Source: G020353115 sp964389685
GTDB lineage: Bacteria > Bacteroidota > Bacteroidia > Bacteroidales > VadinHA17
DNA length: 30,961 bases
NCBI GenBank assembly: GCA_964389685.1
Contig: CAYMFM010000046.1
Coordinates: 1 to 30,961, forward strand
Direction of reading: 5' to 3'
Shown: piece after piece, positions 1-8,421 of the stretch
Layout: the number at the start of each line of letters is the position of its first letter
Position numbering within the stretch: the first letter of the stretch is position 1
Notes under the pieces: generated by a model
Told to the model about the DNA's origin: nothing
Seen by the model: only the letters and a program-made list of their open reading frames with translations
Database searches by the model: none
Program-made: the position numbers and the translations under genes

Positions 1-106
1 CCGGGAAAAAAAATCCGGATAAAACACCGATAACCATCGCCAGGAAAATCCAGAGCGTTAAATACCGGTCTAAGAATGACAGTCGCTTGCCTACGTATTT
101 CATCAT
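1..106 (-). CDS. acr3: Acr3-type arsenite efflux permease, N-terminal fragment
   Basis: Only the first 35 codons are in the window; the gene runs off the left edge. The visible N-terminus (MMKYVGKRLSFLDRYLTLW, then a hydrophobic stretch with GVLSGFFFP) matches the start of Acr3 arsenite/H+ antiporters, which are inner-membrane proteins with ten helices that pump As(III) out of the cell. Two adjacent ATG codons (104-106 and 101-103) could serve as start. It lies 70 bp downstream of the ArsP-like permease on the same strand and is probably the last visible gene of the ars operon. The family call rests on a short segment but is strengthened by the arsR context. Confidence 0.72.
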   Translation of the reverse strand, partial: MMKYVGKRLSFLDRYLTLWIFLAMVIGVLSGFFFP

Positions 107-176
107 TTTATTTTCTCATCAATATCTCCAGAATTCAAAGAATTTGTTTATTACAATATACAGGTACAATATAAAA

Positions 177-1478
177 TTATCCGACAACAGAACCATAGAT
201 TAAACCAGACAGGGTAGCCATGATGGAGACCAGGATTATATAAATAATTGTTTTTTGAGTTCCGATAACGCTCCGGATGACCAGCATATTGGGCAGGGAA
301 AGAGCTGGTCCGGCCAATAACAATGCCAGGGCGGGGCCCTGACCCATTCCATTTTTGAGTAATCCTTCAATAATTGGTACTTCAGTAAGCGTTGCAAAGT
401 ACATAAATGCTCCAAAAACAGATGCAAAAAAGTTGGAAAAAAGCGAATTTCCACCAACAAGAGAGGAAACCCAATGATTTGGTATGAGGCCTTCTCCATC
501 AGCTGTCCCAAGCAAAATTCCTGCAATTAATACACCGGCTCCCAATAATGGCAGGATTTGTTTCGTAAAACCCCAGCTTTCATAAAGCCATTCCTTCGGT
601 TCACCTTCTGTCAGTAAAGTCATACCTATCAGGGCGATTGTTGCAGTTACAAATGGAATTGTAGGTTGCCCCCTGAACACCAGTCCGGAAATGGCTACAA
701 GAAGAACAGAAATCAAGACATAATAAACATTAATTTTTAGGATCTTAATCAGGGAATAGGCTAACAGCAAACCAAATCCAGCAGTGATATACCATTTGTT
801 TACCCACAACCAGAAGAAAAACCCTTCACCGGAATCGGGTCTGCCCCAATTGGCAAATAGTAAAATCAGAACTAATACAAAAAAATGGAAAGAAGTTTGC
901 CACAATGGCCTTTCAGCAGGCATTTCCGGAAAACCCATTTGCTGGTCAGCTCTTTCTTTTTCTTCTTTTTTGTATATCAGAGACATAATCAAGCCTATCA
1001 ATATGCTAAAGACAACTGCTCCGATGATGCGTGCAATCCCAAGTCCAAATCCAAGAATTCTTGCAGTAAGAATAATCGCCAGTATATTTATAGCAGGGCC
1101 TGAATAAAGAAAAGTAATGGCAGGCCCCAGTCCTGCTCCCCGTTTATGAATACTGGAGAATAGAGGAAGAATAGTACAACTGCATACAGCAAGGATTGTC
1201 CCTGAGACCGATGCAACAAGGGAAGCCATCCATTTTTTTGCTTTGGCCCCAAAATATTTTATGACTGAATCCTGGCTTACAAAAACGGCTATGACACCTG
1301 CAATAAAAAATGCAGGAACAAGGCAAAGTAATACATGTTCCTGTGCATACCATTTCGTTAATTCCAGGGCTTCGAATACTGCATTCCTGAACCGGTCCGT
1401 TTCAACAGGCAGGAAATAGGCTAATAAAAAGAAACCCAGCAACCAGATAAAAATCCTTATTTCCTTTTTCCACTCCAT
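177..1478 (-). CDS. ArsP/DUF318-family (SO_0444-like) permease
   Basis: A 433-residue polytopic membrane protein of the two-component permease family (PF03773, ArsP/YraQ type). The first half carries the family signature near residues 96-130: a CSC motif (AVCSCTILPLFSSI), then a GPAINILA segment. The second half repeats the pattern in degenerate form (FATLTEVPIIEGL, GPALALLLAGPALSLPN). A charged loop at about residues 168-190 separates the halves. Family members export organoarsenicals or metals; the substrate here is not certain. The gene follows the small thioredoxin gene by about 20 bp and precedes acr3, and this thioredoxin-plus-permease pairing in an ars operon is common in Bacteroidota and anaerobes. 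Start ATG at 1476-1478. Confidence 0.85.
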   Translation of the reverse strand: MEWKKEIRIFIWLLGFFLLAYFLPVETDRFRNAVFEALELTKWYAQEHVLLCLVPAFFIAGVIAVFVSQDSVIKYFGAKAKKWMASLVASVSGTILAVCSCTILPLFSSIHKRGAGLGPAITFLYSGPAINILAIILTARILGFGLGIARIIGAVVFSILIGLIMSLIYKKEEKERADQQMGFPEMPAERPLWQTSFHFFVLVLILLFANWGRPDSGEGFFFWLWVNKWYITAGFGLLLAYSLIKILKINVYYVLISVLLVAISGLVFRGQPTIPFVTATIALIGMTLLTEGEPKEWLYESWGFTKQILPLLGAGVLIAGILLGTADGEGLIPNHWVSSLVGGNSLFSNFFASVFGAFMYFATLTEVPIIEGLLKNGMGQGPALALLLAGPALSLPNMLVIRSVIGTQKTIIYIILVSIMATLSGLIYGSVVG

Positions 1479-1500
1479 AATAAAAGCAAAAAATCCCTTT

Positions 1501-1755
1501 TCATGATGACTGATTTTTAGCTATTAATTCTTTTAATTCTTTTCCTGAAGGAACCCTGCCACTCAAAACAACTTCGCCATTGATCACCAATGCAGGTGTC
1601 CTTATTATCCCATATTCCATCATATCGTTGATATCTTCAATCTTACTTACGTCTGCCGGGATATCTAATTCGGCCAGGCAGTTAATGACTGCTTTTTCAA
1701 GTGCCCTGCATCTGGGGCACCCCATTCCCAATACTTTGATTTTCATTTTCTGCAT
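1501..1755 (-). CDS. Small redox-active thioredoxin-fold protein (MTH895 type)
   Basis: An 84-residue minimal thioredoxin-like protein. The active-site motif CPRC is at residues 14-17 (GMGCPRCRALEK), directly after the first beta strand, and the cis-proline motif RTPALVINGEVVLSGR follows at about residue 54, which is the hallmark of the small archaeal-type thioredoxin/glutaredoxin family (thioredoxin_3). It is cytosolic, with no signal peptide. Between arsR and the ArsP-like permease it may supply reducing power or deliver thiol-bound arsenic to the exporter; that role is inferred from context. ATG 1753-1755 is used; a second ATG three codons later is possible. Confidence 0.85.
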   Translation of the reverse strand: MQKMKIKVLGMGCPRCRALEKAVINCLAELDIPADVSKIEDINDMMEYGIIRTPALVINGEVVLSGRVPSGKELKELIAKNQSS

Positions 1756-1764
1756 ATTTGTTCG

Positions 1765-1786
1765 TTGTTCGTAAAAATACGAACAA
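1765..1786. promoter_or_regulatory. Perfect palindrome, probable ArsR operator
   Basis: TTGTTCGT-aaaaat-ACGAACAA: two perfect 8-bp arms with a 6-bp A/T spacer, in the 46-bp gap between the arsR stop and the thioredoxin start. Symmetrical sites with a short A/T centre are typical targets of dimeric ArsR/SmtB repressors. The position suggests control of the thioredoxin-permease-acr3 transcript separately from arsR. A short intrinsic terminator or attenuator is the alternative, but there is no GC-rich stem or clean U-tract. Confidence 0.6.
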
Positions 1787-1801
1787 TGATAGTAAAAATT
1801 T

Positions 1802-2092
1802 TTACACCCGGAGCATTTTTTTAAACAGTTTTTGTGCTATTTCCCAGTTTTCCCTGTTCAGGCAATATTTAATCTTCGGTTGTTCTATTTCACCCTGGAT
1901 AAGGCCGGCATTTTTCAATTCTTTCAAATGCTGGGAAAGGGTTGATTTTGCGATGGGAAGTACTTCGGAGAGGTCTCCGCTATAACAGCAGGTTTGATTG
2001 GAGAGCAGTTCCAGGATATACATTCGTACGGGGTGGCTCATTGCTTTTGCAAAGCGAGCGGCCTGTTTCTGTTCTTCTGTTATCTCAACCAT
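1802..2092 (-). CDS. arsR: ArsR/SmtB-family metalloid-responsive repressor
   Basis: A 96-residue winged-helix protein. The recognition region (AKSTLSQHLKELKNAGLI, about residues 49-66) is standard ArsR, preceded by ALSNQT-type helix text containing a vicinal cysteine pair (TCCYSGDLSEVL, residues 34-45) and followed by a wing ending in KYCLN. Cys pairs at this position bind As(III) in ArsR proteins and release the repressor from DNA. It is the first gene of the minus-strand operon; the palindrome at 1765-1786 lies just after its stop. No similar palindrome was found upstream of its own start at 2092, so how arsR itself is driven is unclear. Confidence 0.9.
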   Translation of the reverse strand: MVEITEEQKQAARFAKAMSHPVRMYILELLSNQTCCYSGDLSEVLPIAKSTLSQHLKELKNAGLIQGEIEQPKIKYCLNRENWEIAQKLFKKMLRV

Positions 2093-2237
2093 AGGTACAG
2101 ATTTAGCATTAAAATTATGATGTAAAGATAAGGACGTTTACCTTTCAGTCTACCAAAGGTATGCCTATGGCTCCTCCAAGACGTTCTATCTATTTCCTGC
2201 TTGTTCCAGCCACTGAAGTGGCCGGCTATTTTCTGAC

Positions 2238-2321
2238 CCGTCAGGGTCTTTCAGACCTGACGGTGTCTTTTAACAATGATCAAATAACCATTAACCAAGT
2301 AAAACCTGACCAGGTTTTACT
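2238..2321. terminator. Hairpin pair at the end of the DUF4837 gene
   Basis: The gap 2093-2321 holds no gene. Two hairpins are visible: CCGTCAGGGTC/GACCTGACGG (2238-2263) and AGTAAAACCTG-acc-AGGTTTTACT (2298-2321), the latter abutting the DUF4837 stop and likely the terminator of that minus-strand gene. The GTCAGACC-type arm recurs at 11.84-11.91 kb. Confidence 0.55.
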
Positions 2322-3344
2322 TTACTCTTCCTCAATCTTCAGGGTATAGAGAATGCTTTCCACCTGGCGGAGGAATTCCCGTTTTTCCAGGCCGGCAGCG
2401 AACACAAATCCCTCCACGGTGATCACACGGTTTCTCTCTTCATCCACGGTGGAAAGACTGACAAACGGTCCCCCCATGGCGCCGTTCTCCAGCTTCCACA
2501 ACCCGCGCAGCTCGGCAACATACCGGCCATCCAGTGTGAACTCTTTCATGATGGGTGGCAGAAGATCTTCCGTAGCCATGTAGGATCCGGGATTCGGTCC
2601 GGGAATGTGCTTTTTCACCTGTTCATTTCGTTTATTCACCAGATAATCGATAGTGAAGGTATTAGTATCTACATAATCGTAGTAATAAATCAGGATACTC
2701 TGTTGTGAATACCATGCATAACCCGACTCACCGGGCTGTGCTGATTCGGTAGTGATCCAGACAAAGTCGGTTGTATCGACCGCAATTTCATATCCTTTCG
2801 GGATGGAGAGGGTCAGGTGATGTTTATCCTTCAGTCTTTTATAGATGGCAGCCACCTGGTAACTCCGGTAATAGTCCATCAGCCGCTCCCGTTCACTCCG
2901 GTTGATCCGTTCAACGATCTGGTCACCACTCTCTTCGAGCAGACTGATGCATTCGGAATCGTTCGGAGCCTGAATAGTAATGACCAGCTGAGGCGTTGCC
3001 CACTGGTTCGTCTGAACAGTGATTCTCGATTCCTGAAATTCCGACCCGATCTTCGCGAAGATGATGTTGCGATGAACCCTGAATATGTTGGTAAAACCTG
3101 AAGGTGAGGTGTGTATCAGTCTGAAGACCGGCTCGGGCTGTGGAAGCGCCGGTTGTACCTGTGTTAACATCTCGTTGAATTTTTCCCCGACAGGACTCTC
3201 CCATTTCTGGTTATCAATGATCAGTAAAACCTCCCCTGCCGCTCCCGAAATTTTGGGCAGGATGCTCCGTTCATCGGGCTTGCAGGAGAAAACGACCGAA
3301 AAAACAAAAAGATACAGTAGATAGCGGGTGATTCTTGTCATCAT
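2322..3344 (-). CDS. DUF4837-family lipoprotein
   Basis: A 340-residue Bacteroidota-specific lipoprotein. The N-terminus is a lipoprotein signal peptide (TRITRYLLYLFVFSVVFSC, lipid-anchored Cys at about residue 21), followed by KPDERSILPKISGAAGEVLL, typical of DUF4837. The body is soluble, mixed alpha/beta, with no catalytic motif that I recognise. It ends in EFLRQVESILYTLKIEEE. Function is unknown; family members are usually single-copy envelope proteins. A near-identical copy of the last 24 codons lies in plus orientation at 11620-11696. Two ATGs at the start are adjacent; the first is given. Confidence 0.85.
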   Translation of the reverse strand: MMTRITRYLLYLFVFSVVFSCKPDERSILPKISGAAGEVLLIIDNQKWESPVGEKFNEMLTQVQPALPQPEPVFRLIHTSPSGFTNIFRVHRNIIFAKIGSEFQESRITVQTNQWATPQLVITIQAPNDSECISLLEESGDQIVERINRSERERLMDYYRSYQVAAIYKRLKDKHHLTLSIPKGYEIAVDTTDFVWITTESAQPGESGYAWYSQQSILIYYYDYVDTNTFTIDYLVNKRNEQVKKHIPGPNPGSYMATEDLLPPIMKEFTLDGRYVAELRGLWKLENGAMGGPFVSLSTVDEERNRVITVEGFVFAAGLEKREFLRQVESILYTLKIEEE

Positions 3345-4611
3345 GATCTGAAGGTTTTTAATGGAGTTTTACCATACAAAGGTATTATTTATCTTCGTTT
3401 TTTCACACCCCATGGATGGGGATATAACTTTTGCGCCCTGTTGAAAAGATTTCATGTACTAAGTCCCCAATCGCCCGAAGTGCGAAAAACCGGCCTTTTG
3501 CCACAGGCCCGCCTAAAGGACGGGCAGGCATCTACCCTAAGCATGGCTATGCCACCTCTGGGAAAAAATTTTAGTGCAAAACCAAGCAAAGAAGACTCCG
3601 GTCTTTTCCTGTGATATAGTGACATTCCCTTAAAGAAGTCCAACGCACAATATTACTTCTTAAGGCGGGCTCTCCAAAATTGCAATTCATTTGATTAGCA
3701 GATACCCATATCGTCCGTCAGGACGACTTTTGCCCTCAGATCATTTTCGGAAAAAGTGCCGGTTGATGCAGGTTGCGAAGCGCGAGTCCCAGTAAGCGTT
3801 ACTGTTTGAGAACCGACATCGTTTTGTCGGGGCGAGTTGTAACGCGTGGGCAACCGAAGAGATCGGTACCCGAAAATGATCTGCGGCCGCCCTTCTTTTG
3901 GTACTTTTCTTTGGCGTAAAGAAAAGTACGAAAAAAACATCTATATTTTGTAATGAAATGATTGTCAACAGAGGTTAGCCATATGAAATAGCGGTAGACC
4001 TGGACGTAGTGCTAATAAGGAAGATTATTTCACAGGGCTGGCCATCCCAGCAACCTTGTCCGAGAGGGTGTATCATGAATTCTTAATAAAATAGAACCAC
4101 TGAAAATATGAAATTGGCACCTTCATTTTTGGTTGCATATGCTTTTCGAGCCGCCCGCCTAAAGGACGGGCAGGGAGTTTTGCCATAAAATTTTTAGCAG
4201 CCTTTGCCGTAGGCATCCTCCATAAGGAGTCCTTTGGACCTATGGGAGATTCTTTTGTTTACTTTTCTCCTTAATGAGAAAAGTAAATGGGATTTAAGGG
4301 GCAAAGCCCCTTATATCGCATGTAACGCTGTACACCAAGCGTTTAGATCTTACTACCCCCACTTATTACACCCGGGTTCCTCTCCGAAACCGCCTTTCCT
4401 GCCTGTCCGGTTTTGCTTTACCGAAGCGGCTAGGCGAAGGCGCAGAAGGTGAGGTGATGTTTACTCACGGTGTGACTTAGCGTCACGCCGTGAGATTTTA
4501 TTACCGAAATTGTGAAGTGCTACATGGCAGGCAGGTGGGATACGCATGGTTCAACCTTACGCTCGTCCCCCTTTCTAAAGGGGGTGCCCCGCCACGGCGG
4601 GGCGGGGGATT
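3345..4611. repeat. Non-coding repeat-rich gap
   Basis: No convincing gene in about 1.27 kb. The same small hairpin GCCCG-cctaaagga-CGGGC occurs at 3507-3525 and 4153-4171. A 14-bp perfect inverted repeat (CAGATCATTTTCGG at 3737-3750, its complement at 3870-3883) brackets a 147-bp block. A further hairpin ACTCACGG(t)GTGAC/GTCACGCCGTGAG is at 4464-4494 and resembles the one at 11.74 kb. Short open frames here are interrupted by these palindromes and have no family signature. The block reads like accumulated interspersed repeats of the kind common between Bacteroidota core genes. Confidence 0.6.
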
Positions 4612-4656
4612 TTAAAAAAAACGCCTGTCATACAGGTTTCTTCTGTACAACAGGCG
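4612..4656 (-). terminator. Rho-independent terminator after tatA
   Basis: On the minus strand a GC-rich stem (CGCCTGT ... ACAGGCG, 4622-4656) with an inner ACAG/CTGT pairing is followed by eight T residues. It sits 27 bp beyond the tatA stop and probably ends the M23-dxr-rseP-tatA block. Confidence 0.75.
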
Positions 4657-4682
4657 CAAAGGCATATATCGAATTTTCAGGG

Positions 4683-4889
4683 TTATTCAGCCTCCAGCTT
4701 ATCCGGTTCCTTCTTATCGTTGGATTTGCTATCATCCTCCTTCGTGGCTTTCCTGAACTCCTTCATCCCCTGACCCAGTCCTTTCATCAGCTCGGGAATT
4801 TTTCTTCCACCAAAAAGCAAAACGACAAGTAATACGATAATGATTATTTCGGTAGGCCCTAAAAAACCGGCTTGATTAAACAGATTCAT
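4683..4889 (-). CDS. tatA: Sec-independent translocase subunit TatA/TatE
   Basis: A 68-residue protein with the classic TatA layout: a short N-terminus, one transmembrane helix (about residues 10-24, GPTEIIIIVLLVVLLFGG), the hinge residues FGGRKIPEL, an amphipathic helix (MKGLGQGMKEFRKAT) and an acidic/lysine-rich tail. TatA oligomers form the conduit through which folded twin-arginine substrates cross the inner membrane. It lies 36 bp downstream of rseP; no tatB or tatC is in the window. The start ATG is fixed by the hydrophobic segment. Confidence 0.92.
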   Translation of the reverse strand: MNLFNQAGFLGPTEIIIIVLLVVLLFGGRKIPELMKGLGQGMKEFRKATKEDDSKSNDKKEPDKLEAE

Positions 4890-4925
4890 CGTCTGAAATT
4901 TTAAGTTGTTACTACAAAATTAACA

Positions 4926-6251
4926 TTATTTCTTTAATAAGCGGATAATATCGTTTCCATTCGCAAACAGCAGCAGAGCAAGCAGAAGGATCATGCCGGT
5001 TATCTGGGCATATTCGAGAAACTTATCACTCGGTTTCCTGCCTGAAACAACCTCATAGAGGAGGAACATGACGTGTCCCCCGTCCAGAGCCGGAATGGGC
5101 AGTACATTCATGATAGCAAGGATGATCGACAGGAATGCCGTAAGGTTCCAGAAGGAGTACCAATCCCACTCTCCCGGGAAGATGCTTCCGATGGTGATGA
5201 AACCACCCAGTGATTCATACGCTTTCGTATCACGGGAAAAGAGCAGCTTGAACTGTTTCAGGTAATCCACCATGGTTTTTACTCCCTTGGCAATTCCGGC
5301 AGGAATCGACTCAAAAAAACCATATTTCACCGATTTGAACTCAAAGAACTGGCTCAGATCATGCGTAATGCCGATCAATCCCTCGTCGGATACGGTTACC
5401 GGAATATCCAGCTCCTCCATCCCCCTCCGGACATTAATGATCACCTCTTTCCCATTGTGTTCCCTGATCTTTTTCGAGTACTCATCATAGTATTTGAATC
5501 GCATGCCGTTAAAACCCACGATCTCATCGCCTGGTTCAATTCCTGCCGTGCGGGCGGCGGAATGCTTCATATACCCGTCTACGATCAGCGGGGAAAACGG
5601 CATCCGTGCATCGATAATGGACTTCCCTTTAATGATGGCCGGGATAACCGACCTGGGGATCTCCAGTTCCATGCGCCTTCCATCCCGCTCGATCTGCATC
5701 GTTTTGCGTTCATTCAAAACAATATCGGGAATGATGCTATAAAACTTCTCTATTTCCTGGTTATCGACCGAGATGATCTTGTCACCATCTTGCAGCCCCA
5801 TCTCCCTGCCAATGGAATCGACCACGATTCCGTAGGTCACATTATGTGTCGGCAGGTAGCTCTCCCCCCACACATAGAGAATGGCAACATAAAGGATCAG
5901 GGCAAGCAGGAAATTAACCGTTACCCCACCAAGCATGATGACCAGACGCTGCCAGGCTGGTTTTGACCTGAACTCATAGGGCTGGGGGGGCTTTTTCAAC
6001 TGCTCCTTGTCCATCGACTCATCGATCATCCCGGATATCTTTACATAACCGCCCAAAGGAAGCCACCCGATACCATACTCGGTTTCTCCCTTCTTATATT
6101 TGAACAGGGAAAACCACGGATCGAAAAAGAGGTAAAACTTCTCCACCCGGGTTTTGAACACCTTCGCAAAGATGAAATGACCCGATTCATGAAGGATCAC
6201 CAGAATGGAGAGGCTCAGTAGAAACTGTGCTATTTTAATGAATACTTCCAT
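4926..6251 (-). CDS. rseP: RIP metalloprotease RseP (site-2 protease, M50)
   Basis: A 441-residue intramembrane zinc protease. HESGH (about residues 21-25) in the first transmembrane helix supplies two Zn ligands and the catalytic Glu; the second metal motif NVLPIPALDGGH lies near residue 385. Two PDZ-like segments are seen between (about 150-210 and 225-300, the second with TAGIEPGDEIVGFNG). The family cleaves anti-sigma factors and remnant signal peptides within the inner membrane. It is 52 bp downstream of dxr, an arrangement widespread in Bacteroidota and Proteobacteria, and tatA follows. Length and motifs are complete. Confidence 0.95.
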   Translation of the reverse strand: MEVFIKIAQFLLSLSILVILHESGHFIFAKVFKTRVEKFYLFFDPWFSLFKYKKGETEYGIGWLPLGGYVKISGMIDESMDKEQLKKPPQPYEFRSKPAWQRLVIMLGGVTVNFLLALILYVAILYVWGESYLPTHNVTYGIVVDSIGREMGLQDGDKIISVDNQEIEKFYSIIPDIVLNERKTMQIERDGRRMELEIPRSVIPAIIKGKSIIDARMPFSPLIVDGYMKHSAARTAGIEPGDEIVGFNGMRFKYYDEYSKKIREHNGKEVIINVRRGMEELDIPVTVSDEGLIGITHDLSQFFEFKSVKYGFFESIPAGIAKGVKTMVDYLKQFKLLFSRDTKAYESLGGFITIGSIFPGEWDWYSFWNLTAFLSIILAIMNVLPIPALDGGHVMFLLYEVVSGRKPSDKFLEYAQITGMILLLALLLFANGNDIIRLLKK

Positions 6252-6303
6252 ACGATCTTCTTTGCCCCATGATCATGCTGTGGAGAAGGGAGTACAAAGT
6301 AAA

Positions 6304-7455
6304 CTATTTTATCATTGATTTTGCAAACATCCGGCTCTTCTGGTCGGTATTTTTATAATCCTCAAGAGACGGCCTGGATATGAAATCACACTGTTTCATG
6401 GTTTTTTCAATGATTTCCGGCATGGTCATGAAACCGATCCGTCCGGCGAGGAATGCTTCAACCGCCACTTCATTTGCCGCATTCAGGGCACAGGGCCAGT
6501 TTCCGCCCTTTTTCATCGCCTCGAACGAAAGTGCAAGGTTACGAAATTTTTTTGGATCTGCCGCTTCAAAAGAAAGCGTCGGATAATCGGTAAAGATAAA
6601 TCTCCGGGAGGCTGTTCTTTTTCGTTCCGGAAAGGAAAGTGCATAAAGAATGGGCATTTTCATATCGGGCAATCCCATCTGGGCTTTCATCGAACCGTCG
6701 ACAAACTGAACGATCGAATGAATGATGGATTGCGGATGGACAATGACTTCAATCTGTTCGGGCCGCAGGTTGAACAGCCATTGTGCCTCGATGGCTTCAA
6801 GACCTTTGTTCATGAGGGAAGCCGAATCAATGGTGATCTTATCCCCCATATTCCAGTTCGGGTGTTTGAGTGCTTCTTCCCGGGTCACCCGTTCCAGAGA
6901 CTCCACGGACAGCTTCCGAAACGGCCCGCCGGAAGCGGTCAGGTAAATCTTTTCCAGGCTGCCGGGATCTTCCCCGAGAAGGCATTGAAATATCGCGGAA
7001 TGTTCAGAATCAACCGGTAGGATCAGGGTGTTCATTTCTGCCGCCAGGCGGGTAATGTAATCCCCTGCCACAACAAGGGTCTCCTTGTTCGCCAGTGCGA
7101 TCTGTTTTCCCGCCCGCATGGCACTTACCGTAGGAAACAATCCGCTGAATCCCACCAGGGCTGTCAGGACCATATCGATCGATTCCATTTCAACTACCTG
7201 GCTCAACGACTCCTCACCGGCAAAAACCTTTATGGGTAAGTGGGAGAGCGAATCCCTGACAACAGAGTATTTGGATTCGTTGGCGATTACCACGACATTC
7301 GGTGAATGGTCTTTTGCCTGTCGGATCAGCAATTCGGCATTCTCATTGGCCGTGATCACCTCCAGCTCAAACTGCTCCTTCTGTTCCTCAAGTACCTGCA
7401 GTGCCTGGCAACCGATTGATCCGGTAGATCCTAAAATGGCAATTCGCTTTTTCAT
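6304..7455 (-). CDS. dxr: 1-deoxy-D-xylulose 5-phosphate reductoisomerase
   Basis: A 383-residue enzyme of the MEP isoprenoid pathway that turns DXP into 2-C-methyl-D-erythritol 4-phosphate using NADPH and a divalent metal. The N-terminal NADPH motif is ILGSTGSIG (residues 7-15). Metal and substrate residues are in LPVDSEHSAIFQCL (about 145) and in the loop KITIDSASLMNKGLE (about 205), and the ANKETLV motif (about 123) is present. Cytosolic, usual length. It lies 75 bp after the M23 peptidase gene and 52 bp before rseP on the same strand, probably co-transcribed. Confidence 0.96.
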   Translation of the reverse strand: MKKRIAILGSTGSIGCQALQVLEEQKEQFELEVITANENAELLIRQAKDHSPNVVVIANESKYSVVRDSLSHLPIKVFAGEESLSQVVEMESIDMVLTALVGFSGLFPTVSAMRAGKQIALANKETLVVAGDYITRLAAEMNTLILPVDSEHSAIFQCLLGEDPGSLEKIYLTASGGPFRKLSVESLERVTREEALKHPNWNMGDKITIDSASLMNKGLEAIEAQWLFNLRPEQIEVIVHPQSIIHSIVQFVDGSMKAQMGLPDMKMPILYALSFPERKRTASRRFIFTDYPTLSFEAADPKKFRNLALSFEAMKKGGNWPCALNAANEVAVEAFLAGRIGFMTMPEIIEKTMKQCDFISRPSLEDYKNTDQKSRMFAKSMIK

Positions 7456-7530
7456 GAATGGTCTCCGGGAGTATGATTTTGATACGGGTGAGGTGCTGTA
7501 TTCGGTCAGGCACTTCTCCCCGCAGCTTGT

Positions 7531-8391
7531 TTAGAAAACAACATATTTTTCAGGATCCAGCGCCTTCCCATGGTGCCATAACTCAAAGTGCAGATGCGGT
7601 CCGGAAGTGAACAGCTCTCCAGAGTTGCCAATAATGGCAATGCTCTCACCGGCTCTCACAAAGCTGCCAACCGCTTTTAGCAGTTCGGCATTGTGCTTAT
7701 AAACGGATACCAGGTCATTCTCGTGCTGGATCTGCATGACATAACCCGTCTCGATCGTCCAGGTTGCCAGGATAACGGTGCCATCCAGGGTAGCTGAAAC
7801 AACACTGTTTGGCGAACCGACCACATCCGTGCCGAAATGGCTCTCAACGGCATTGAAGGAATTGGTAACCATCCCTTTCATGGGTGTAAAGAAATGAACG
7901 CTGGAAATCTGATCCCGGGTAACGTCTTCCGTATTGACAGAAAGATTGTACTGTTCCTCCACCTCGATCTGGTGCCTGAGCAGTGAATCTTCGAGCGATT
8001 TGGTAAAGCTGATCTCTCCCAGCTCGATGTTGGTATCCTGCTCGATGGTGTAATTGTGTGGCTCTTCGCCGGAAATGATACTGGAAATGTTTTCAAAATA
8101 CTGGTCCCTGATCCTGAGTTCATTCTCGAGCGAATCGAGCAGGTAAGCATTCATGATGATATTCCGCCTCATGTTCCCGTCCGGATATCCTGGAATGAAT
8201 TCCCTGAGGTTGGTAAAGGAGATCAGTACCGTGGTGGCTATAATCAGGAAGAGGATGAGAAATCCAACAAGGATAAAGACACTCAATTTTGAAAACCGCA
8301 CCTGCCAGACCTCCTTTAAGGTATGGTCATTTAAAATGGTAAACCGGTACCGGTATTTCCATTTGCTGACTTTTTTTGCCGGTTTTGCCAT
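7531..8391 (-). CDS. M23-family (LytM) murein endopeptidase-like protein
   Basis: The start is placed at ATG 8389-8391 (MAKPAKKVSKWKYRYRF) because the longer frame only begins at a TTG. The 286-residue product has a basic cytoplasmic tail, one transmembrane helix (VFILVGFLILFLIIATTVLI), a periplasmic coiled-coil-like region, and a C-terminal LytM domain with the zinc motifs HFGTDVV and HLHFELW. Such proteins cleave peptide crosslinks in peptidoglycan, or act as activators when the motifs are degenerate; both motifs are intact here. It heads the block with dxr, rseP and tatA. Membrane-anchored M23 proteins of this type are common in Bacteroidota. Confidence 0.88.
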   Translation of the reverse strand: MAKPAKKVSKWKYRYRFTILNDHTLKEVWQVRFSKLSVFILVGFLILFLIIATTVLISFTNLREFIPGYPDGNMRRNIIMNAYLLDSLENELRIRDQYFENISSIISGEEPHNYTIEQDTNIELGEISFTKSLEDSLLRHQIEVEEQYNLSVNTEDVTRDQISSVHFFTPMKGMVTNSFNAVESHFGTDVVGSPNSVVSATLDGTVILATWTIETGYVMQIQHENDLVSVYKHNAELLKAVGSFVRAGESIAIIGNSGELFTSGPHLHFELWHHGKALDPEKYVVF

Positions 8392-8421
8392 GCTTCGTTC
8401 TCTTTTTTCCGAATGGTGCAA

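Noticed and set aside
784..1107. 107-codon plus-strand frame inside the permease gene
   Set aside because: Antisense shadow of the ArsP-like permease.
3695..3968. Two overlapping minus-strand frames of 75-81 codons
   Set aside because: They lie inside a 147-bp inverted-repeat block and overlap each other in different frames; no recognisable protein.
5361..5966. 201-codon open frame opposite rseP
   Set aside because: It lies fully antisense to a complete rseP with all motifs, has low-complexity text and no family signature.
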